NCBI GenBank assembly: GCA_002311925.1
Contig: DCAK01000021.1
Span: 8,775 to 15,196, forward strand
Length of the DNA: 6,422 nt
Source: Planctomycetes bacterium UBA1135
GTDB lineage: Bacteria > Planctomycetota > UBA1135
Direction: 5' to 3'
How positions within the stretch are numbered: the stretch's first letter is position 1; each line of letters begins with the position of its first letter. The notes under the pieces are model-generated. The model ran no database searches. It was not told the DNA's origin and saw only the letters and a program-made list of their open reading frames with translations. This document shows, piece by piece, positions 1-5,732 of the stretch. Position numbers and translations under genes: made by a program.

Positions 1-426
1 AGAAAGGAGTGAGGCAGGGGAATCCAGGGGGATGTCGAGCCTTCCGACCTTGTCCAAGGCGGCTTGGGCCTGCTTGTGGAGGGCTTTCCGGTCGAGAATG
101 AAGCGCTTGCGAGGCTCGTTTCCGAGCATGATATTTTCAGCTGCCGTGAGGTGTAGAGCGAGGGAGAGTTCCTGGTGAACCATGGCAATCCCCCTGTCCC
201 TCGCCTCTCGTGGGTTGGCGGGTTGGAAGGGGATTCCCTGTAATTCCATGCTTCCAGAATCCGGGGCCAGGGCGCCGGAGAGAATGCGCATCAGGGTGCT
301 TTTCCCGGCCCCGTTTTCGCCTACCAGGGCATGGATTTCACCTTCCGCAACCGTGAGGTCCACCCCGCCAAGAGCGAGGGTGCCCCCAAAATTCTTCCGG
401 ATGCCTTCCATCCGGAGCCTGGTCAC
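1..426 (-). CDS. Sugar ABC transporter ATP-binding protein, RbsA/MglA type (partial, N-terminal part)
   Basis: Cytoplasmic ATPase that powers uptake of a monosaccharide through a CUT2-type (ribose/galactose/xylose class) importer. The visible 142 residues are the first nucleotide-binding domain of what is normally a duplicated protein of about 500 residues; the rest lies beyond the left edge. The Walker A motif GENGAGKST is at residues 36-44, the Q-loop is in MVHQELSL (Gln85), and the AENIMLGNEP stretch (97-106) is typical of RbsA, XylG and MglA. The GTG start at 426 is chosen because it overlaps the stop of the binding-protein gene (GTGA), has GGAG nine bases upstream, and gives an N-terminus of family length. 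ATG at 411 is an in-frame alternative that loses five residues. The family is clear. The substrate is not readable from an ATPase; L-fucose or a related 6-deoxysugar is inferred from the divergent operon. Confidence 0.93.
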   Translation of the reverse strand, partial: MTRLRMEGIRKNFGGTLALGGVDLTVAEGEIHALVGENGAGKSTLMRILSGALAPDSGSMELQGIPFQPANPREARDRGIAMVHQELSLALHLTAAENIMLGNEPRKRFILDRKALHKQAQAALDKVGRLDIPLDSPASLLS

Positions 427-1388
427 TCGAGAAGTCTCCGGATTTCTGGATTCTGAAGGTCTTGCAGGGTCAATACTGCCGCCCCGGTGTCCATGAAGTG
501 GCCCACAGGCCTCCCCTCGAGGTGGTCGACCATGGAATTCACGGCAAGGGCGCCCATCCCCTGAGGGTCCTGCACCACAAGGGCGTCGATTTCTCCATTT
601 TCAAGCCCGTCAAGCAGAAGGGGGGACGCATCGAATCCGACGAACTTGATTTTCCCGGCCAAGCCTTCCTGGCGAAGAGCAAGCAGCATCCCGGCCGCCA
701 CCGGCTCACAGCAACAGAAGACACCGTCGGCTTCACGAATACGGGGCATGAGGTTGAGAGATTCCGTCTTGGCATCTCCCACGGTGGGTCCTGCCCACCG
801 ATTGTCAATCAGGACTTCGACACCCCCTCCTTCCTGGACGGCTTCCAGGAAGCCCTCCTCCCTACGGGTGGTGCTGGCCGAACCCACCTGGTATCGAAGC
901 AGGACCACCTTGCCGGTTCCTCCAATCAGCTGGCGAAGCCTTGCCCCTCCCAGCCGTCCAGCTTCGAAATTGTCGGTGGCAACCAGGCACAGGAAATCCT
1001 TGCCGACTTCGCCTTCGAGGGAGGAGTCAAAGATGACCACTGGAATTCCCAAGTCTCCGGCCCGAGCAACCGGGGCCCTGAGCGCCTTGTGATCGAGGGG
1101 GGCCAGGAGAAGACCGTCCACGTCCTGCGCGAGGAATTGCTGAACCAATTGGATTTGCTGGGCCCGGTCGTTTTCCTTGAGGGGACCCTTCCAGATGAGT
1201 TTCACTCCTTGTTCATCCGCGGCTTTTCGGGCCCCCTTTTCCACCGATTTCCAAAAGGCATGGGTGGTCCCCTTGGGAATCATGGCGATGACCGACGCTC
1301 CGGCCTTCTCGTTTTCCGGGCCGTGCGAGTCGCCTTGGCATCCGAGGGGAAGACAGAGGAGAGGCAGCAGGAGAAGGCGGAGCCTCAT
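423..1388 (-). CDS. Periplasmic sugar-binding protein of an ABC importer (RbsB-like, Peripla_BP_4), probable lipoprotein
   Basis: Extracytoplasmic receptor of 321 residues that captures a sugar and delivers it to the importer whose ATPase follows. A short signal sequence (MRLR then a Leu-rich core) ends in LPLGC, making Cys17 the likely lipidated residue, followed by a polar linker of about 15 residues. The mature part shows the hallmarks of the ribose-type type I fold: PKGTTHAFWKSVEKG (38-52), DGLLLAPLD (91-99), PVVIFDS (116-122, the Asp usually contacting sugar), ATDNFEAG (137-144), GFDAS (251-255) and VVQDPQGMG (271-279). The reading frame stays open upstream to 1523, but that would add 45 residues before the signal peptide and run into the divergent dehydratase, so ATG at 1388 is chosen. 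No Shine-Dalgarno site is visible before it. An odd CCC triplet occurs at 225-227. L-fucose as ligand is inferred from the neighbours; ribose, rhamnose or another sugar is possible. Confidence 0.92.
   Translation of the reverse strand: MRLRLLLLPLLCLPLGCQGDSHGPENEKAGASVIAMIPKGTTHAFWKSVEKGARKAADEQGVKLIWKGPLKENDRAQQIQLVQQFLAQDVDGLLLAPLDHKALRAPVARAGDLGIPVVIFDSSLEGEVGKDFLCLVATDNFEAGRLGGARLRQLIGGTGKVVLLRYQVGSASTTRREEGFLEAVQEGGGVEVLIDNRWAGPTVGDAKTESLNLMPRIREADGVFCCCEPVAAGMLLALRQEGLAGKIKFVGFDASPLLLDGLENGEIDALVVQDPQGMGALAVNSMVDHLEGRPVGHFMDTGAAVLTLQDLQNPEIRRLLE
436..439 (-). promoter_or_regulatory. Ribosome binding site for the GTG-started ABC ATPase gene
   Basis: On the minus strand GGAG sits nine bases before the GTG at 426, inside the 3' end of the binding-protein gene. 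It supports GTG rather than the internal ATG at 411 as the start. The site is short and the spacing is at the long end of the usual range, so translational coupling through the GTGA overlap probably contributes. Confidence 0.5.
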
Positions 1389-1433
1389 GAAGGGCGGAGT
1401 ATAGGCCGGGGCGCGGCTAGCCTTTGCTCTCGC
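1389..1433. promoter_or_regulatory. 45-bp divergent intergenic region, presumed promoters for both arms
   Basis: This is the only non-coding DNA in the window and separates two divergent start codons. Its one AT-rich core, AGTATAGG around 1398-1405, reads TATACT on the minus strand (1403-1398) and TATAGG on the plus strand (1400-1405), so it could serve as a -10-like element in either direction. No convincing -35 hexamer is seen at 16-18 bp on either side. If TATACT were used, the binding-protein mRNA would be nearly leaderless; if TATAGG were used, the dehydratase leader would be about 22 nt with no Shine-Dalgarno site. No clear operator palindrome is visible, and no regulator gene lies in the window. 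That the region is regulatory follows from geometry; the hexamers are weak guesses. Confidence 0.4.
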
Positions 1434-2750
1434 ATGCCGGCATCCGCAACCATCAAGGGCTTCGAGGTCACGGATGTCCGCTTCCCGACCTCCGACCTGG
1501 GGGACGGGTCGGATGCGATGCATACCGATCCGGATTATTCAGCCGCCTATGTGGTGCTGAACACGGATGCGCCCGGCCTGAAAGGCCATGGCCTGGCTTT
1601 CACCCTGGGGAGGGGAACCGAAATCGTGGTCCAGGCGGTCAGGGCGTTGGAGCCACTGGCAGTCGGAAGATGCCTGGATGAAATCCGGTCTGACTGGGCG
1701 GGGTTCTGGAGGAGCCTCACCAGCGAGCCTCAGTTGCGCTGGGTGGGACCTGAAAAGGGAGTCATCCACCTTGCGACGGCGGCGGTGGTCAACGGAATCT
1801 GGGATTTGGCGGCCCGGGCGGAAGAAAAACCCCTTTGGAAGTTGGTGGCCGACATGACACCTGAAGAGCTGGTGGATTGCGTGGATTTCCGGTACATCGA
1901 CGACTTCCTGTCTCCAGACGAGGCACTGGAGATTTTGTCGGCCGCGAAAGAAGGGCAATCCGAGAGGGAGGAGGAAATCAGCGAAAAGGGCTATCCGGCA
2001 TACATAACATCCGTGGGGTGGCTGGGTTATGACGACGAGAAAATCCAAAGGCTCTGCCGGGAAGGCTTGGAGCAAGGGTGGAACTGGTTCAAGATGAAGG
2101 TAGGCTCCGACCTCGAGGACGACCGCAGGCGCGCGTCCCTCGTCAGGGAATGCATCGGACCGGAACGGGAATTGATGATGGACGCGAACCAAAAATGGAG
2201 CGTGCCCGAGGCGATGGCCTGGATGGAAGCCCTGGCCGAATTTCGACCCCTTTGGATTGAGGAGCCGACCTCTCCCGACGATGTTCTCGGCCACGCGGCG
2301 ATTGCCCGGGCGATTTCTCCCATAGGGGTGGCCACGGGGGAGCAGTGCGCGAACCGGGTGATTTTCAAACAACTCCTCCAAGCGGAGGCGATTTCCTTTT
2401 GCCAGCTGGATTCCTGCCGGCTGGGAGGGTTCAACGAGGTTCTGGCAGTGATGCTGATGGCGGCGAAGGCGGGCGTTCCGGTCTGCCCTCATGCCGGAGG
2501 CGTGGGTCTTTGCGAGCACGTCGCCCACCTGCTCGCCGTGGATTACCTCTGCGTTTCGGGTTCCATGGAAGGCAGGGCGGGTGAATGGGTGGACCATCTT
2601 CACGAGCATTTCGAGGCCCCGGCCCGGGCCAAGGACGGGCGCTACCTCCTTCCCCATGCACCGGGATACGGGGTGGCGATGAAGCCCGATTCGGTGGCGG
2701 CCTTTTCTTGGCCCGACGGGAAGGAATGGAAGGCGAGAGGCAAGGGATGA
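1434..2750 (+). CDS. fucD: L-fuconate dehydratase (enolase superfamily, ENOSF1/FucD type)
   Basis: Removes water from L-fuconate to give 2-keto-3-deoxy-L-fuconate (EC 4.2.1.68) in the cytoplasm, using Mg2+. The 438-residue protein matches human ENOSF1 and Xanthomonas FucD along its whole length, including the N-terminal signature VRFPTS and DAMHTDPDYSAAYVV. Key residues are in place: the KxK catalytic pair Lys220/Lys222 in FKMKVG, metal ligands Asp250 (MMDANQ), Glu276 (WIEEP) and Glu303 (TGEQ), the Asp326-His353 dyad (QLDSCR and CPHAGG), and Glu384 near EWVDHLHEHF. From memory, these sit two positions after the Xanthomonas FucD numbering. The frame is open upstream to 462, but that stretch is antisense to the binding-protein gene and resembles nothing; ATG at 1434 matches the family N-terminus although no Shine-Dalgarno site precedes it. 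The gene leads a five-gene operon and overlaps the next by ATGA. Side activity on D-arabinonate or L-galactonate is known in the family and possible here. Confidence 0.96.
   Translation: MPASATIKGFEVTDVRFPTSDLGDGSDAMHTDPDYSAAYVVLNTDAPGLKGHGLAFTLGRGTEIVVQAVRALEPLAVGRCLDEIRSDWAGFWRSLTSEPQLRWVGPEKGVIHLATAAVVNGIWDLAARAEEKPLWKLVADMTPEELVDCVDFRYIDDFLSPDEALEILSAAKEGQSEREEEISEKGYPAYITSVGWLGYDDEKIQRLCREGLEQGWNWFKMKVGSDLEDDRRRASLVRECIGPERELMMDANQKWSVPEAMAWMEALAEFRPLWIEEPTSPDDVLGHAAIARAISPIGVATGEQCANRVIFKQLLQAEAISFCQLDSCRLGGFNEVLAVMLMAAKAGVPVCPHAGGVGLCEHVAHLLAVDYLCVSGSMEGRAGEWVDHLHEHFEAPARAKDGRYLLPHAPGYGVAMKPDSVAAFSWPDGKEWKARGKG
2736..2740 (+). promoter_or_regulatory. Ribosome binding site for the lactonase gene
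   Basis: AGAGG lies six bases before the ATG at 2747, inside the last codons of the dehydratase gene. It is the clearest Shine-Dalgarno-like site in the right arm and fixes the lactonase start at the ATGA overlap, not at the upstream in-frame ATG at 2585, which lies deep inside the dehydratase gene. Confidence 0.55.
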
Positions 2751-3589
2751 CGGCCTCCCCCCGATTGGATGCCCATCAACACTTTTGGGCCGACCCGAAA
2801 GCCCTTCCCTGGATGAGCGACGCAATCCAGCCCATTCGACGCCCCTTCCTACCGGAGGACCTGAAACCGGCTCTGGATGCTTGCGGATTCGAGGGCTGCG
2901 TTGCGGTTCAGGCCGACCATTCCCTGGAAGAAACGCGGTGGCTTTTGGACCAGGCGCGGGAGAATCCATGGATTCGCGGAGTGGTCGGCTGGGTCGACCT
3001 TTGCTCGGAAAAGGTGGAGGCGGATCTTGCCTCTTTTTCCGGGGAGCCCAAGCTCCGGGGAATTCGCCATATCGCCCAGGACGAACCCGACGACCGCTTC
3101 CTTTTGGGCGATGATTTCGGCCGCGGAGTGAATGCCGTGGGTCGGGCCGGGCTGGTCTACGACATTCTTGTTTTCCCCCGCCAACTTGAGGCGGCGGTCG
3201 AATTTTCTCGAATCCACACCGAAATGAACCTGGTTTTGGACCACATCGCAAAACCCTCTCCCGGCGACGGAGTGACCTCCGAGTGGGAGTCCGGAATCCG
3301 CGCCCTGGCTGAGAATCCGCGGGTTTTCTGCAAAATATCAGGCCTGGTCACGGAAGCGCCCGGTGGCTCATGGAAGGCGTACGATTTCCATCCCTTCCTG
3401 GATGTCGTCATGGACGCTTTTGGCGATTCACGGCTGATGTTCGGTTCGGATTGGCCAGTCTGTCTGCTCGCGGCCCGGGGCTACGATGAGGTGGTCGACC
3501 TGGCCGAAGGCTGGGCCGGCGTTCTTGATTCATCCGCCAAGGAAAAGCTCTTCGGCGGCAACGCAGCCAAGATTTACGGTCTCTCATGA
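2747..3589 (+). CDS. Sugar lactonase, amidohydrolase superfamily (COG3618), probable L-fuconolactonase
   Basis: Probably opens L-fucono-lactone to L-fuconate, the step before the dehydratase. The 280-residue protein is a single metal-dependent TIM barrel of the amidohydrolase_2 family and of usual length. Visible motifs are DAHQHFW with the HxH pair His10/His12, VQADHS (54-59), RGIRHI (104-109), LVLDHIAKP with His166, FCKISGL (194-200), and MFGSDWPVC with the metal-type Asp235. This is the pattern of L-fuconolactonase, L-rhamnono-lactonase and the related 2-pyrone-4,6-dicarboxylate lactonase. The ATG at 2747 overlaps the dehydratase stop (ATGA), has AGAGG six bases upstream, and places the DxHxH strand right at the N-terminus as expected. 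Lactonase chemistry is well supported by family; the fucono substrate comes from the adjacent fucD. It ends in another ATGA overlap with the SDR gene. Confidence 0.88.
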   Translation: MTASPRLDAHQHFWADPKALPWMSDAIQPIRRPFLPEDLKPALDACGFEGCVAVQADHSLEETRWLLDQARENPWIRGVVGWVDLCSEKVEADLASFSGEPKLRGIRHIAQDEPDDRFLLGDDFGRGVNAVGRAGLVYDILVFPRQLEAAVEFSRIHTEMNLVLDHIAKPSPGDGVTSEWESGIRALAENPRVFCKISGLVTEAPGGSWKAYDFHPFLDVVMDAFGDSRLMFGSDWPVCLLAARGYDEVVDLAEGWAGVLDSSAKEKLFGGNAAKIYGLS

Positions 3590-4563
3590 AAAACACCTGG
3601 ATGGTCACAGGAGCCCTGGGCTGCATCGGCGCCTGGGCCATCCGCCTTATCGGGGAAAGGGGAGATGAAGTCGTGGGTTTCGATATTGGAGAGAACCGAC
3701 GGCGGGTGGCCGACCTCCTCGAGCCGGACGACCTCGAGAAGGTTCGCTGGGTTCGGGGAGACATCACCTCAGCGACCGACCTTCGGGAGGCCATAGAGGG
3801 CGCAGGGGCCAACCGCCTGGTCCACCTCGCCGGCCTTCAGGTTCCCTTCTGCGCCGCCAACCCCGTTCAAGGAGCCGAGGTCAACGTGGTGGGAACTCTC
3901 AGGGTTTTCGAGGCGGTCCGCGACCTCGGGCTGGACCGGGTGGCCTACGCGAGTTCCGCCGCCGTTTTTGGCCCCCAAGGCGACGGGCCTCCTCCGGACG
4001 AAACCACTCCCACCAATCCAGCGACGGTCTATGGGGCCTACAAGGTTGCCAACGAAAGCTGCGCGGGGGTTTTCGCCCGGGACCACGGGGTTTCGAGCGC
4101 CGGGCTTCGGCCGCTCACAGTCTTCGGTGTGGGTCGGGACCAGGGGTTGACCAGCGGACCGACCCGGGCCATGAAGGCCGCGGTGGTGGGCCGGGGATTC
4201 GAAGTTCCCTTCCAGGGAAGGACTGATTTCCTGCTTGCTCGGGATTGCGCGGCCGCCTTCCTGGCCGCCGCCGAGGGAGGTCCAAAGGGAGCCCGTGTCT
4301 ACAACCTCCACGGTTCTTCGGCGGAGGTGCGCGAGATTCTGGACCTCGTCGAGGCCGAGGTCTCTGGAGCCCAAGGAACCCTGACTTGTGGAGGCGATCC
4401 TCTTCCACTCCCGGAGGAGCTCGACGGCGCCGCCTTCCGCCGGGATTACCCCGAGGTGAAATTCGCCCCCTTGGAGGCTGGAATCACGGAAACTGTGCAT
4501 GCCTTCCAGGCTCTCCGGGACGAAAGCCGCCTGAGCCTTCACGACCTGGTGGCGGACGGATGA
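3586..4563 (+). CDS. NAD-dependent extended SDR (epimerase/dehydratase family), candidate sugar dehydrogenase of the pathway
   Basis: A 325-residue Rossmann-fold oxidoreductase. It has the extended-SDR cofactor motif TGALGCIG (8-15), Asp33 at the end of strand 2 (GFDIG), which favours NAD over NADP, GDIT at 58-61, LVHLAG (78-83), catalytic Ser123/Ser124 in YASSAAVFG, and the YxxxK pair Tyr149/Lys153. Length fits the UDP-sugar epimerase and uronate dehydrogenase group, not the roughly 250-residue classical SDRs often described as L-fucose or 2-keto-3-deoxy-fuconate dehydrogenases. In this operon it could oxidise L-fucose at C1 to the lactone, as uronate dehydrogenase does with uronates, or act later on 2-keto-3-deoxy-L-fuconate. 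A true epimerase role cannot be excluded. The start at 3586 overlaps the lactonase stop (ATGA) with no clear Shine-Dalgarno site, so coupled translation is likely. Fold and cofactor class are seen; the substrate is inferred. Confidence 0.85.
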   Translation: MKNTWMVTGALGCIGAWAIRLIGERGDEVVGFDIGENRRRVADLLEPDDLEKVRWVRGDITSATDLREAIEGAGANRLVHLAGLQVPFCAANPVQGAEVNVVGTLRVFEAVRDLGLDRVAYASSAAVFGPQGDGPPPDETTPTNPATVYGAYKVANESCAGVFARDHGVSSAGLRPLTVFGVGRDQGLTSGPTRAMKAAVVGRGFEVPFQGRTDFLLARDCAAAFLAAAEGGPKGARVYNLHGSSAEVREILDLVEAEVSGAQGTLTCGGDPLPLPEELDGAAFRRDYPEVKFAPLEAGITETVHAFQALRDESRLSLHDLVADG

Positions 4564-5732
4564 CTGGACAACCAATGACCTCAACCACAATTCGAGCGCT
4601 GACCCTCGTTGACGTGGGGCGTTTCGAAGTTCGTGAACTGGAAAAGCCCAGGCCCGGCTCTCGGGAAGTCCTTGTTGAGACTGAAGCCGTGGGCCTTTGC
4701 GGGACGGATTTTCACATCCATTCCGGCTTTGCCAACTACAACCTCGACGCCAGCGGACGACCGATTCCGCTGTCCGAGTCCCCCCAGATTCTGGGCCACG
4801 AAATCGTGGGCCGGGTCGTCGAGGTCGGCAAGGGAGTTGACGATTTGGCGGAGGGCGATTCAGTCCTGGTAGACCAGGGACTCCAGTGCATGAGCGCGGG
4901 CAGGGAGCCGCTTTGCGAATATTGCTTCACGGGAAATTCCCACCAGTGCGAGGAATATCGAGAACACGGAATCACCGGGGTCCCGGGCGGGTTCGCGGGA
5001 CTTCTCGCCGTTCCAGCGGTGAATTGCGTCAAGAGGAGCGCCGACCAATCGGCGGTCCTGGCGGCCTTGTCCGAACCCCTGGGTTGTGTTCTCCACTCGA
5101 TGGAGCGGGCCTGTTCGATACCCTCCCGGTATCGCCTCGAGGATTCCGAACCGGACGGTGCGGTGCGGACGGCCGTGGTTCTCGGGGCCGGCCCGGCTGG
5201 ACTTCTTTTTCTCCAGCACCTTCGGAAGGTCTCCGGTTTCGAGGGCCCGGTCCTGGTGAGCGACCCCAATCCCGCCAAGAGAGAATTGGCCGACGCCTTT
5301 GGCGGGGAAGCCGTGGCCCCGGAAGAACTCGAAGCGGCTGTCCTGGAACGGAGCGATGGACGCTTGGCGGAATTCCTGGTCGAGGCATCAGGGTCAGGTT
5401 CGGTCTACGCCCAGATTCCCTCCCTCATTCGCAAGCAGGCGACGGTGGTGGCCTATGGAATCGGACACCGGGATGCCGGGCTCTCCCTTCTGAGCCAATT
5501 GCAGTGGAAGGAGGCTTTTCTTGGCCTTTCGGTGGGAGCATCCGGCGGGTTCGACCCGGACGGCCGGCCTTCCATCTATCGCCGCTCTTTGAATCTCATT
5601 GAGAATGGAATCATCGAAGCCGATGCCATTTTCACCCATCAATTCCGCGGCCTTGAGGGTCTGCAAAGAGCGTTTGAAGGTGGCAACAAGGAGCCCGGGT
5701 ACGTGAAAGGGGTTTGGCTGGCCGGGGAATGA
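4560..5732 (+). CDS. Zinc-dependent MDR alcohol/polyol dehydrogenase, candidate fucose-pathway dehydrogenase
   Basis: A 390-residue medium-chain dehydrogenase. The GroES-like domain carries the catalytic zinc set Cys47 (GLCGTD), His80/Glu81 (GHE) and Glu172 (SEPLG). Four structural-zinc cysteines are present at 110, 119, 122 and 130, with eight residues between the first two instead of the usual two. The Rossmann motif LGAGPAG has glycines 209, 211 and 214, and Asp235 (VSDPNP) favours NAD. A polar stretch at about 187-202 separates the domains. The operon needs two oxidations: L-fucose to lactone, and 2-keto-3-deoxy-L-fuconate to its 2,4-diketo form. This enzyme plausibly does one and the SDR the other; which is which is not readable. 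ATG at 4560 overlaps the SDR stop (ATGA); a second in-frame ATG at 4575 also fits the family and has no stronger ribosome site. The last bases overlap lutA. Confidence 0.87.
   Translation: MTGQPMTSTTIRALTLVDVGRFEVRELEKPRPGSREVLVETEAVGLCGTDFHIHSGFANYNLDASGRPIPLSESPQILGHEIVGRVVEVGKGVDDLAEGDSVLVDQGLQCMSAGREPLCEYCFTGNSHQCEEYREHGITGVPGGFAGLLAVPAVNCVKRSADQSAVLAALSEPLGCVLHSMERACSIPSRYRLEDSEPDGAVRTAVVLGAGPAGLLFLQHLRKVSGFEGPVLVSDPNPAKRELADAFGGEAVAPEELEAAVLERSDGRLAEFLVEASGSGSVYAQIPSLIRKQATVVAYGIGHRDAGLSLLSQLQWKEAFLGLSVGASGGFDPDGRPSIYRRSLNLIENGIIEADAIFTHQFRGLEGLQRAFEGGNKEPGYVKGVWLAGE

Noticed and set aside
462..1433. Upstream in-frame extension of the dehydratase frame (open back to 462)
   Set aside because: It lies antisense to the binding-protein gene, looks like no protein domain, and the family N-terminus begins right after ATG 1434.
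1389..1523. Upstream extension of the binding-protein frame on the minus strand
   Set aside because: It would put 45 unrelated residues in front of a good signal peptide and overlap the divergent dehydratase gene.
1539..3251. Long minus-strand open frame of 570 codons antisense to the dehydratase and lactonase genes
   Set aside because: Its translation is Arg/Pro/Gly/His-rich and resembles no family, while the opposite strand encodes two clearly conserved enzymes. Such frames arise from GC-biased codon use.
1434..3589. L-rhamnose (rhamnonate) pathway as the primary reading
   Set aside because: Lactonase and dehydrogenases would fit either sugar, but the dehydratase follows the ENOSF1/FucD pattern throughout, including the DAMHTDPDYSAAYVV region, rather than rhamnonate dehydratase as I know it. 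Rhamnose remains possible only as a side substrate.
3769..4590. Minus-strand open frame of 273 codons opposite the SDR gene
   Set aside because: No recognisable motif; the plus strand there encodes a full extended SDR with all catalytic motifs.
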